Assembly (NCBI GenBank): GCA_947178045.1 | Contig: CAMWWR010000105.1 | Location: forward strand, 1 to 6,612 | Length of the DNA stretch: 6,612 nt | From: an uncultured Clostridia bacterium | GTDB taxonomy: Bacteria; Bacillota; Clostridia; Lachnospirales; Lachnospiraceae | Direction: 5' to 3' | Shown here: one piece after another, positions 1-4,959 of the stretch | How the letters are laid out: each line of letters begins with the position of its first letter | How positions within the stretch are numbered: position 1 is the stretch's first letter | Translations under genes and position numbers: made by a program | The notes under the pieces: model-generated | Databases searched by the model: none | What the model was told of the DNA's origin: nothing | The model's input: only the letters and a program-made list of their open reading frames with translations

Positions 1-1
1 G

Positions 2-457
2 TTTGAGGCATTCGACGTGTCGGCATTCCACTATCTGCTCAAGCCCGTGGAGGAGGAAAAATTTTCACGGGTATTTGCGCGGGCGCTCGCCGGGGTGCAG
101 CAGAAAAAGAAGCGCGCGAAAGAGGTGCTTGTGGTGCGGGCCGGAGGAAGGAGCTTTGCGCTGCGCAGGGATGCCATTCGCTATGTGGAGAATTGCGCGA
201 AGCGGGTGGAGATCCACGCGGACGGAAAAATTTATGAGATCTACGCCGCCATGAGCAGGCTGGAGAAGGAGCTCGGAGAAAGCTTTTACCGCTGCCACAG
301 GGGCTATCTGGTGAATCTGGAGCATGTTGCGGAATATACGAACGACAGTATTACGCTGGACAGCGGGGAGCGCGTCTTTCTGGCAAAGGAGCGCTACGGC
401 GCGTTTGTGAAGGCGTATTTGAGGTATTTGCGTGGGGAGGGCTGCGGCGATGTATGA
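2..457 (+). CDS. LytTR-family response regulator, 3' portion (5' end outside window)
   Basis: This is the C-terminal 151 residues of a two-component response regulator that binds DNA through a LytTR domain. The reading frame is open from base 2, so the start lies upstream of the window. The first residues, DVSAFHYLLKPV, are the typical end of a receiver domain: the Lys-Pro of LLKP is the conserved lysine and cis-proline next to the phosphorylation pocket. The phospho-acceptor Asp is not in the window. After a basic linker, from about KEVLVVRAGG to the end, comes a LytTR domain with its usual landmarks: the IRYVENCAKRVEIH strand region, the FYRCHRGYLVNLEHV core, and the closing VFLAKERYGAFVKAYLRY helix. 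Regulators of this class usually control secreted peptides, surface or cell-wall functions. It overlaps the histidine kinase gene by 8 bp, so that kinase is its probable partner. Its DNA targets are not identifiable here. Confidence 0.93.
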   Translation, partial: FEAFDVSAFHYLLKPVEEEKFSRVFARALAGVQQKKKRAKEVLVVRAGGRSFALRRDAIRYVENCAKRVEIHADGKIYEIYAAMSRLEKELGESFYRCHRGYLVNLEHVAEYTNDSITLDSGERVFLAKERYGAFVKAYLRYLRGEGCGDV

Positions 458-2033
458 GAGGATCGGCAGGTGGCTGGAGCTGATTACGGCCGTGATCTCC
501 GGCTGCTGTGTAAAATATTTTTTTGGGAGTCTTGCGGACCGAGGGAGCAGGGGCGCGGATCACAGGGATACAGACGGCGGAGGCGGGGAACGCAGGAGCA
601 CGGGCGGCGGGAACGTGAATCCGCGCAGCATGAATTGGAGGGGTGCTGCGGCCGCCCTGCTGTACGGCGGCTGGGAGCTTTTGTGCGGGTCGGCACTGCT
701 GCCGGAGGGCGGTCTTTTGTCTCTGCTGCCGGAGAACGGATTTTGGAGCCTTCTGTCGAGGGAGGGCGTGAGGGTGCTTCTGATACCGGGAGCCGCGGCG
801 CTGCTCCTGTTTCTGACGGCCCGCCTTCTGTACCGGCAGACCTCCGCCATGGCCGCGTTTATGGCTGTGTCGTTCCTGGCAGTCCGCGAGATCAGCGCTT
901 ATCTGGTGCATGTGGTCGCGATGGCGGGGGACGGTCTGAACACGTTTCTGCTGTGGGCGGCAGAGAGGGTTGAGACACTTGGCGAGGAAGAGGTGACGGG
1001 GATCGTTCGGAATGCGGCGATCGTAGTTCAGCTTGCGCTGTACGCCGCGCTCTGGACCATTCTGGTCCTTTCCCTGAGAAGGCTCGTCCGCAGCTTTCGG
1101 GAGGGGGAGCTTGGCCTGCACGACAGGGAAACAATGCTTCTGATGCTTCCGGGCCTGATGGGGCTTGCATTCTGCGCGCTTTTGCGGCTGCTGATGTTTC
1201 AGGAGAGAGGGGAGCTGCCCATGTTTCTTTATGATCAGGTTCCGGCGGCGAAGCTGCTCGTGCCGGCCATTCTGGCGCTCGTGCTGCTTCTGCTCCTGTC
1301 CTCGGTCCGGCGCTATCAGGATATTCTCCGTCTGCAGAAGGAGCGGAATGCGGCGGCTGTGCTGGAAAAGCAGCTCGATGCCATGCGGGCGCATATCGGG
1401 GAGCTGGAGCATGTCTATTCCGGAATCCGCGGGCTGCGGCACGATATGAAAAACACGGTCACTGTCATGCTCGCGCTCGCGGGAAAGTCGGAGCTTGCCG
1501 CCTATGCGGAGGAATGGAATAAAAGTCTCGCCGCACTGGAATTCCGGTTTTGCACGGGCAATGCTGCCGCGGACGCTCTTCTGGACGGAAAACAGAGAGA
1601 GCTTGACCGGATGCTTCCGGGGCTGTTGATTTCCGCGGACGAGCTGCTTTTTCCGAAAGATCTGCTGATTTCCGGGTATGATCTCGGGGTGATTCTGGGG
1701 AATGCGCTGGACAATGCGGCGGAGGCGTGCCAGAGACTGCGGGTGAAGGAGCCGGAGGCCGAGGTATTTCTGCGGCTGCGCTCGGTCGTCCGGGGGAAAA
1801 TGCTCCTGCTGGAGGCAGAAAACAGCTTTGACGGGCAGCTTGTCCGCCGGAATTCGTCCGATCTTCCGGCTTCCGGCAAGGCGGACGCGGGGCTTCACGG
1901 CATCGGCCTTATGAATATCAGAGCGACGGCGGAAAAGTACCATGGCACGGTGGAATGGACGGCAGAGGACAGGAAATTTGTGCTGACCGTTCTGATGAAA
2001 AATGAGAGGAGCGAGGAGAATGGAAATTCGTGA
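450..2033 (+). CDS. membrane sensor histidine kinase, GHKL (AgrC/LytS-like) type
   Basis: This 527-aa membrane kinase is the probable partner of the LytTR regulator. ATG 450 was chosen because GGAGG at 436-440 lies 9 nt upstream; an in-frame GTG at 432 lacks such a site. Residues 1-285 form the sensor half, with hydrophobic segments near 11-27, 64-84, 107-127, 132-155, 187-209, 231-250 and 266-285. A cytoplasmic coiled stretch follows (about 288-325). The phospho-acceptor His331 lies in the H-box GLRHDMKN. The ATPase domain has an N-box at ILGNALDNAAEAC (Asn418, Asn422) and a glycine-rich ATP-lid motif at GLHGIGLMNI (about 481-490). This HDMKN / NALDNA / HGIGL combination fits the peptide- or cell-surface-sensing HPK10-like kinases; the actual ligand cannot be read. 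An odd hydrophilic Gly/Arg/Asp-rich stretch (about 29-62) separates the first two hydrophobic segments. The 3' end overlaps the next gene by 14 bp. Confidence 0.92.
   Translation: MYERIGRWLELITAVISGCCVKYFFGSLADRGSRGADHRDTDGGGGERRSTGGGNVNPRSMNWRGAAAALLYGGWELLCGSALLPEGGLLSLLPENGFWSLLSREGVRVLLIPGAAALLLFLTARLLYRQTSAMAAFMAVSFLAVREISAYLVHVVAMAGDGLNTFLLWAAERVETLGEEEVTGIVRNAAIVVQLALYAALWTILVLSLRRLVRSFREGELGLHDRETMLLMLPGLMGLAFCALLRLLMFQERGELPMFLYDQVPAAKLLVPAILALVLLLLLSSVRRYQDILRLQKERNAAAVLEKQLDAMRAHIGELEHVYSGIRGLRHDMKNTVTVMLALAGKSELAAYAEEWNKSLAALEFRFCTGNAAADALLDGKQRELDRMLPGLLISADELLFPKDLLISGYDLGVILGNALDNAAEACQRLRVKEPEAEVFLRLRSVVRGKMLLLEAENSFDGQLVRRNSSDLPASGKADAGLHGIGLMNIRATAEKYHGTVEWTAEDRKFVLTVLMKNERSEENGNS
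2006..2011 (+). promoter_or_regulatory. ribosome binding site deciding the start of the repeat protein
   Basis: GAGGAG at 2006-2011 lies 8 nt before ATG 2020. It lies inside the last codons of the kinase gene, so translation of the repeat protein is probably coupled to the kinase. An upstream in-frame ATG at 2002 has no comparable site. Confidence 0.6.
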
Positions 2034-2679
2034 TTGCAGTTCCTCCAGTATTTTCTGGGAGACGCACAAGAAATCGGAGAATCGCCGGAAGGCGTACAGA
2101 AAAAATGATCCGGGGACGCGCGGGAAAAGAGCGCAGTCCGGGGCGAATGATCTGAGCCGGGAGGAGAAGGCGCGGCTGTGGGGCAGGGAGGAAGAAAAAA
2201 GGAGACCTGAACTTCCGAAGCCCGATGAAACCCGGAAGGCGGGCGCAAAGGAGACATCCAGGACGGAGTCCGAAATTGTCGTCAGGCCGGACGGCTCCCG
2301 GGTACTCCTTGTGACGGTGAGGCAGGGCGGAGCGGTCGTCCGGGCAATGAGTCTGAAGCTTTCCGAACCGACACAGATGCAGAATGACAGCTCGGAGGAG
2401 AAAACAGAAGAGGCGAGAAAAGGGGCAGACAATCGGGGCGGCGAAGGCCCGGAAGCAGCCGGGACAAAAGGAATGCCAAGAGGAATGAAGGTCCCGGAGG
2501 CAGCCGGGACAGAGAGAATGCCAGGAGAAACGAAAGCCCGGGAGGCAGCAGGGGCGGAAGGCATGCCGGGAGGAACGAAGGTCCCGGAAGCAGCAGGGAC
2601 AGAGAGAATGTCGGGAGGAATGAGAGCCTTGGAAGCAGCAGGCACAGGAATCACAGAAGCAGGAGGAGAGGACGCATGA
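2020..2679 (+). CDS. uncharacterised hydrophilic protein with C-terminal 15-residue tandem repeats
   Basis: This 219-aa protein has no assigned function. It has no signal peptide and no membrane segment. Residues 1-80 are highly charged (many Lys, Arg and Glu). The only region that looks like a compact conserved core is about 82-121, containing SEIVVRPDGSRVLLVTVRQG followed by AMSLKLSEPTQM, which reads as two or three beta strands. From memory, similar cores (E-I-x-x-KPDGSRVL, then MSLEIS-PT) occur in uncharacterised small proteins of gut Lachnospiraceae near FlxA-like genes; this needs a database check. Residues 144-209 are imperfect 15-residue repeats (pattern xEAAGTxxMxGGxKx), probably disordered. 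The gene overlaps the kinase by 14 bp and the FlxA-like gene by 4 bp (ATGA), so it belongs to the two-component operon. Start 2020 is preferred because of the GAGGAG 8 nt upstream; ATG 2002 would add six residues. That it is a real gene is fairly sure, from the coupling at both ends. Confidence 0.75.
   Translation: MEIRDCSSSSIFWETHKKSENRRKAYRKNDPGTRGKRAQSGANDLSREEKARLWGREEEKRRPELPKPDETRKAGAKETSRTESEIVVRPDGSRVLLVTVRQGGAVVRAMSLKLSEPTQMQNDSSEEKTEEARKGADNRGGEGPEAAGTKGMPRGMKVPEAAGTERMPGETKAREAAGAEGMPGGTKVPEAAGTERMSGGMRALEAAGTGITEAGGEDA
2449..2649 (+). repeat. 45-bp in-frame tandem repeat, four full copies plus a partial fifth
   Basis: Full units run 2449-2493, 2494-2538, 2539-2583 and 2584-2628; a partial fifth runs 2629-2649. 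Each unit encodes 15 residues beginning P/R/L-EAAG, for example PEAAGTERMPGETKA and PEAAGTERMSGGMRA. Units 2 and 4 are the most alike over their first half. The period is an exact multiple of three, so copy-number change would keep the frame. The divergence between units shows they are not a very recent expansion. Confidence 0.9.
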
Positions 2680-2978
2680 ATATTTCGGGAATTCATTCGG
2701 GACAGTCGGCGGCGGGCAGCGCGGACAGCGCGATACAGGCGGCAGAAAAGCAGCTGCGCGAGCTGCAGAGGCAATGGGGCGAGCTGGCGAAAAAGGCAAA
2801 GCCGTCGGATGAGGAAAAACAGAAGAAGCGGGAGCTGGAAAAAAGGATTGCGGCTCTTCAGCAGCAGTTGAACCGCATGCGGTCGGAAAAAAACAGGGAG
2901 AAGCAGCAAAAGACAGAAGAAAGTGCACCCAGAAAAAGAAGAACAGGGCTGGGCGATCAGGTGGATGAATACCGGTAG
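2676..2978 (+). CDS. FlxA-like family coiled-coil protein
   Basis: This 100-aa soluble protein is dominated by a coiled coil. After a short Gly/Ser-rich N-terminus (MNISGIHSGQ, residues 1-10), residues about 18-70 form two heptad-like helices, IQAAEKQLRELQRQWGEL and ELEKRIAALQQQLNRM, joined by a charged turn around KPSDEEKQKK. This is the layout of the FlxA-like family: a Q/L-rich helix, a short linker, and a second Q/L-rich helix. The tail (about 71-100) is basic and probably disordered. Family members are widespread in Clostridia, and their biochemical role is unknown; the name comes from an E. coli flagellar-regulon gene and does not prove a flagellar role here. ATG 2676 has AGGAGG at 2661-2666 and overlaps the stop of the preceding gene by 4 bp (ATGA), which indicates translational coupling. 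It is the last gene before the terminator. Confidence 0.82.
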   Translation: MNISGIHSGQSAAGSADSAIQAAEKQLRELQRQWGELAKKAKPSDEEKQKKRELEKRIAALQQQLNRMRSEKNREKQQKTEESAPRKRRTGLGDQVDEYR

Positions 2979-3022
2979 GAGGCAAAAACCTTCCGGGCGC
3001 AGCGAATCGAAGGGATGCGGGC

Positions 3023-3058
3023 AGCAGTTATACTGGGCGGTCAAAAAGATTAACTGCT
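3023..3058. other. inverted repeat, 8-bp arms
   Basis: AGCAGTTA at 3023-3030 is exactly complementary to TAACTGCT at 3051-3058, with a 20-nt loop. There is no T-tract after it, so it is not an obvious terminator. A stem this short with a long loop could be chance. Confidence 0.35.
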
Positions 3059-3077
3059 CAGCATAATGTGATGTACA

Positions 3078-3104
3078 CAGCCGCATAAGGAAATATGCCG
3101 GCTG
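3078..3104. other. hairpin, 10 bp with one bulge
   Basis: CAGCC (3078-3082) pairs with GGCTG (3100-3104), and GCATA (3083-3087) pairs with TATGC (3094-3098). The loop is 6 nt (AGGAAA) and C3099 is a single bulge. No T-tract follows on either strand. The loop contains AGGA, which could mimic a ribosome binding site or be an RNA-protein contact. Confidence 0.5.
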
Positions 3105-3122
3105 GCGGCTGCGGCTGGCACA

Positions 3123-3155
3123 ATACTCACGGCAAATGAAATCTGCCGTGAGTAT
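3123..3155. other. perfect 12-bp inverted repeat with 9-nt loop, no T-tract
   Basis: ATACTCACGGCA (3123-3134) is exactly complementary to TGCCGTGAGTAT (3144-3155). It is too perfect and long to be likely by chance. Neither strand has a run of T after the stem, so it does not look like an intrinsic terminator. It could be an RNA stem, a processing site, or a DNA-binding dyad. Confidence 0.7.
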
Positions 3156-3168
3156 ATATGGTATACGG

Positions 3169-3211
3169 AAAAAAGGGCAGGAAGCAGCGGCAGCTTCCCG
3201 CCCTCCTTTTT
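3169..3211. terminator. strong intrinsic terminator, probably bidirectional
   Basis: GGGC (3175-3178) and GGAAGC (3180-3185) pair with GCTTCC (3193-3198) and GCCC (3200-3203), with one A/C mismatch and a 7-nt loop. On the + strand the stem is followed by TCC and then TTTTT (3207-3211), which ends the two-component operon. On the - strand the stem is followed at once by six T (3174 down to 3169), so it should stop transcription in that direction at least as well. Confidence 0.85.
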
Positions 3212-3272
3212 ATGCGCGCAGACGAGCAGGGAAGAAAAAGCGGTTTTGCCGGGCGCTGAGAAGAAAAAGGAC

Positions 3273-3302
3273 TGTACAGCCGGCTGGGGCTTGTGGTACA
3301 AT
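3273..3302 (+). promoter_or_regulatory. probable sigma-A promoter for the hydrolase operon
   Basis: The -10 is TACAAT at 3297-3302 with an extended TGG just upstream (3294-3296). The best -35 is TGTACA at 3273-3278, spaced 18 bp. The gap to ATG 3333 leaves a short leader. The -35 lies in the palindrome CTGTACAG (3272-3279), and the spacer contains CAGCCGGCTG (3277-3286), so repressor or activator binding here is possible. Confidence 0.55.
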
Positions 3303-3314
3303 ATCGCCGATATT
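3300..3314. promoter_or_regulatory. palindrome at the expected transcription start, possible operator
   Basis: AATATCG-C-CGATATT is a perfect 7-bp dyad with a 1-bp centre. It overlaps the last bases of the -10 and the predicted start of transcription. That is a classic position for a repressor site. No regulator gene is adjacent, so the binding protein is unknown. Confidence 0.35.
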
Positions 3315-3332
3315 ATATTCAGGAGGGATTGG

Positions 3333-3914
3333 ATGAAGCTGGCAGTATTGTTTCCGGGTGTCGGCTACCATATAGACAAGCCGCTGCTGTATTACGCGAA
3401 GGAGCTTGCAGCAAGGCTTGGCTATGAGCTGGCCGAGGCGAAATACGGAGAACTTCCGTCGGGGATCCGGGGCTCGGCGGAGAAAATGCGGGCGGCGTTT
3501 GAGGCGGCGCTTGCCGGAGCGACTGAATCGCTGCGCGGGGTGGAATGGGAAAAATACGACGAGCTGCTGTTCATTGCAAAGAGCATCGGGACCGCAGTGT
3601 CGGCGGAAACGGCAAAACGCCTTGGTCTGAGGACGAGAAATATTTATTATACGCCCGTCAGGGAGACGTTTTTATTTCCGCTGCAGGAGGGGATCGCCTT
3701 TCACGGGACGGCGGATGCCTGGGTGACGACGCGGGAGGTGCAGGAGGGCTGTGCCGCCTGCGGGATAAAACTTTTTGTCACGGAAGGGGCGAATCATTCC
3801 ATGGAGACGGAGGATGCGCTGGAAAATATCCGGATTCTCGGCGGAATCATGGAAAAAACGGCGGCGTATATCAAAGGGGAAGCCGCGGAAGGCGGCAGAT
3901 GGGAGGAACAGTGA
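3333..3914 (+). CDS. alpha/beta-hydrolase-like protein
   Basis: This 193-aa cytoplasmic protein resembles small alpha/beta-fold serine hydrolases. ATG 3333 is set by AGGAGG at 3321-3326, 6 nt upstream. It begins with a beta strand and oxyanion-type loop (MKLAVLFPGVGYH). The nucleophile elbow is LLFIAKSIGTAVS with Ser84. The acid is in IAFHGTADAWV (Asp128), which is the usual HGxxDxxV loop. The catalytic His is in GANHSMET (His155). The elbow reads A-K-S-I-G rather than the textbook G-x-S-x-G, so position -2 is Ala. At about 190 residues it lacks a large lid or cap domain. No signal peptide is seen. The substrate is unknown. It is the first gene of a four-gene operon and its stop overlaps the next start (GTGA). 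The fold call is quite sure; enzymatic activity is inferred from the intact triad. Confidence 0.8.
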   Translation: MKLAVLFPGVGYHIDKPLLYYAKELAARLGYELAEAKYGELPSGIRGSAEKMRAAFEAALAGATESLRGVEWEKYDELLFIAKSIGTAVSAETAKRLGLRTRNIYYTPVRETFLFPLQEGIAFHGTADAWVTTREVQEGCAACGIKLFVTEGANHSMETEDALENIRILGGIMEKTAAYIKGEAAEGGRWEEQ

Positions 3915-4153
3915 ATCCGACGACAATGCTTAGACTGATGGGAGCCAAAAAGAGTTTTGAGAAAAATCATCCGAAATTTTCGGCCTTTCTGAAGAAAACG
4001 CTTGCCAGGGGCGTCGAGGCAGGAACGGTGATCGAGGTCACGGTGACACGGCCGGGCGAGGAGCCTGTCAGGACGAATATCCGGGTGCAGGAATCCGATC
4101 TGGAGCTGATTGCAAGTCTTCGGGAGCTTTCCGAGGGGAACGGCCCCGAGTGA
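3911..4153 (+). CDS. small uncharacterised protein (80 aa)
   Basis: This soluble 80-aa protein was not matched to any family with a known function. The start is GTG 3911, overlapping the preceding stop by 4 bp (GTGA), with GGAGG at 3902-3906 close upstream. An in-frame ATG at 3926 is too far from that site. The N-terminal half is a basic helix containing EKNHPKFSAFLKKTLARG (about 17-34). The C-terminal half shows two beta strands, TVIEVTVTRP and VRTNIRVQ, followed by a helix ESDLELIASLRELS. The composition and the coupled start argue for a real gene. No catalytic motif, cysteine cluster, signal peptide or membrane segment is visible. Its place between two hydrolase genes suggests an accessory or regulatory partner, but that is only inference. 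Confidence 0.75.
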   Translation: MNPTTMLRLMGAKKSFEKNHPKFSAFLKKTLARGVEAGTVIEVTVTRPGEEPVRTNIRVQESDLELIASLRELSEGNGPE

Positions 4154-4203
4154 GGGAATGAAAATTTTGCGGAGAAAGCGATTCAGGCAAGGAGGCTGGA
4201 ACG

Positions 4204-4959
4204 ATGGGATATCGCTATGAGACACATCTGCACACCTGCGAGGTCAGCGCCTGCGGTCGGACGCATGCGGCAGATTATATTAAATTTTATATGGATAAGG
4301 GCTACGACGGCATTATTTTCACCGACCACTTTTTCAACGGGAACTGCGGAATAGACCGCCGGCTGCCGTGGGAGCGGAAGGTGGATGCGTTCTGCCATGG
4401 CTATGAGCTGGCGAAGGAGGAGGGGGACCGGGTCGGCTTTCCAGTATTTTTCGGGTGGGAGTTCAACATCCACGGGGACGAATACCTGACCTACGGACCC
4501 GATAAGGAATGGCTTAGAGCGCACCCGGAGATTATGCGGGATACGCGGCAGGAATACTGCCGGAGAATTCATGAAGCGGGCGGCGCGCTCGTGCAGGCGC
4601 ATCCGTACCGGGAACGGGATTATCTTGACGCCATCCGGCTGAATCCGTATTTCGTGGACGCGGCGGAGATGATCAATATCGGGAATGAGCCGTACCAGGA
4701 TGCGCTGGCAGCGGATTATGCAAAAAAATACGGTCTTCCGGTCACGGGCGGCACTGACATGCATAATATAGCATGGGGCCAGCCAACCTCGGGCGTGGAA
4801 ACGGAGCAGCCGATCCGATCCATTCAGGATTTTGTGAGCATGCTGCGGAGCGGAAAGGGCTTTCGACCGATCGAGGTGGAGAACCGAACCGGAAGAACGG
4901 AAAAGAAAACATATCTTCCGGTACTTTTGTATGGAAAGGACGGAGCATGGATTGAATAA
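4204..4959 (+). CDS. PHP-domain metal-dependent phosphoesterase
   Basis: This 251-aa protein has the PHP (polymerase and histidinol phosphatase) fold. ATG 4204 has AAGGAGG at 4189-4195, 8 nt upstream. The metal-binding set is complete: His8 and His10 in ETHLHT, Asp41-His42 in IIFTDHFF, Glu86 in FFGWEFNIHG, His133 in VQAHPYR, and Asp185 and His187 in TGGTDMHN. Such proteins are typically di- or trinuclear metal hydrolases of phosphoester bonds in small molecules or nucleotides; the substrate of this one cannot be told. It has no polymerase, exonuclease or signal-peptide sequence attached, so it is a stand-alone cytoplasmic enzyme. It begins 50 nt after the small gene upstream and overlaps or abuts the peptidase gene downstream, so it is co-transcribed. 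A histidinol phosphatase role is possible for the family, but no histidine-biosynthesis gene is nearby. Confidence 0.9.
   Translation: MGYRYETHLHTCEVSACGRTHAADYIKFYMDKGYDGIIFTDHFFNGNCGIDRRLPWERKVDAFCHGYELAKEEGDRVGFPVFFGWEFNIHGDEYLTYGPDKEWLRAHPEIMRDTRQEYCRRIHEAGGALVQAHPYRERDYLDAIRLNPYFVDAAEMINIGNEPYQDALAADYAKKYGLPVTGGTDMHNIAWGQPTSGVETEQPIRSIQDFVSMLRSGKGFRPIEVENRTGRTEKKTYLPVLLYGKDGAWIE
4942..4945 (+). promoter_or_regulatory. ribosome binding site bearing on the start of the peptidase gene
   Basis: GGAG at 4942-4945 lies 6 nt before TTG 4952 and 15 nt before ATG 4961. Its spacing favours TTG 4952; codon preference favours ATG 4961. The two starts differ by only three residues. Confidence 0.45.

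Larger units (their letters stand above)
2979..3332. other. 354-bp intergenic region, hairpin-rich, no convincing gene
   Basis: No reading frame here has both a good ribosome binding site and protein-like composition. Short frames on either strand are Ala/Arg-rich or low-complexity shadows. The region holds three hairpins (3023-3058, 3078-3104, 3123-3155), an intrinsic terminator (3169-3211), and a promoter with palindromes (3272-3314) for the downstream operon. The first part may be a long 3' untranslated region of the two-component operon or a small RNA. Confidence 0.6.

Noticed and set aside
2449..2649. The tandem repeat as a CRISPR array
   Set aside because: Units are contiguous with no unique spacers, and they are in frame within a coding gene.
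351..3086. A 911-codon open frame on the minus strand, opposite the kinase, repeat and FlxA-like genes
   Set aside because: It lies antisense to three well-supported coupled genes, and its product is low-complexity (Pro, Arg, Ser, Leu rich) with no domain. The long openness follows from the GC-rich codon use of the + strand genes, and its repeats are the complement of the 45-bp array.
3050..3301. Short frames on both strands in the intergenic region
   Set aside because: They cross the terminator and promoter, lack ribosome binding sites, and have shadow-like composition.
3545..3910. Upstream extension of the 80-aa gene within the hydrolase gene
   Set aside because: The extra residues read as Gly/Arg-rich out-of-frame sequence of the hydrolase. 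GTG 3911 with GGAGG upstream is the credible start.
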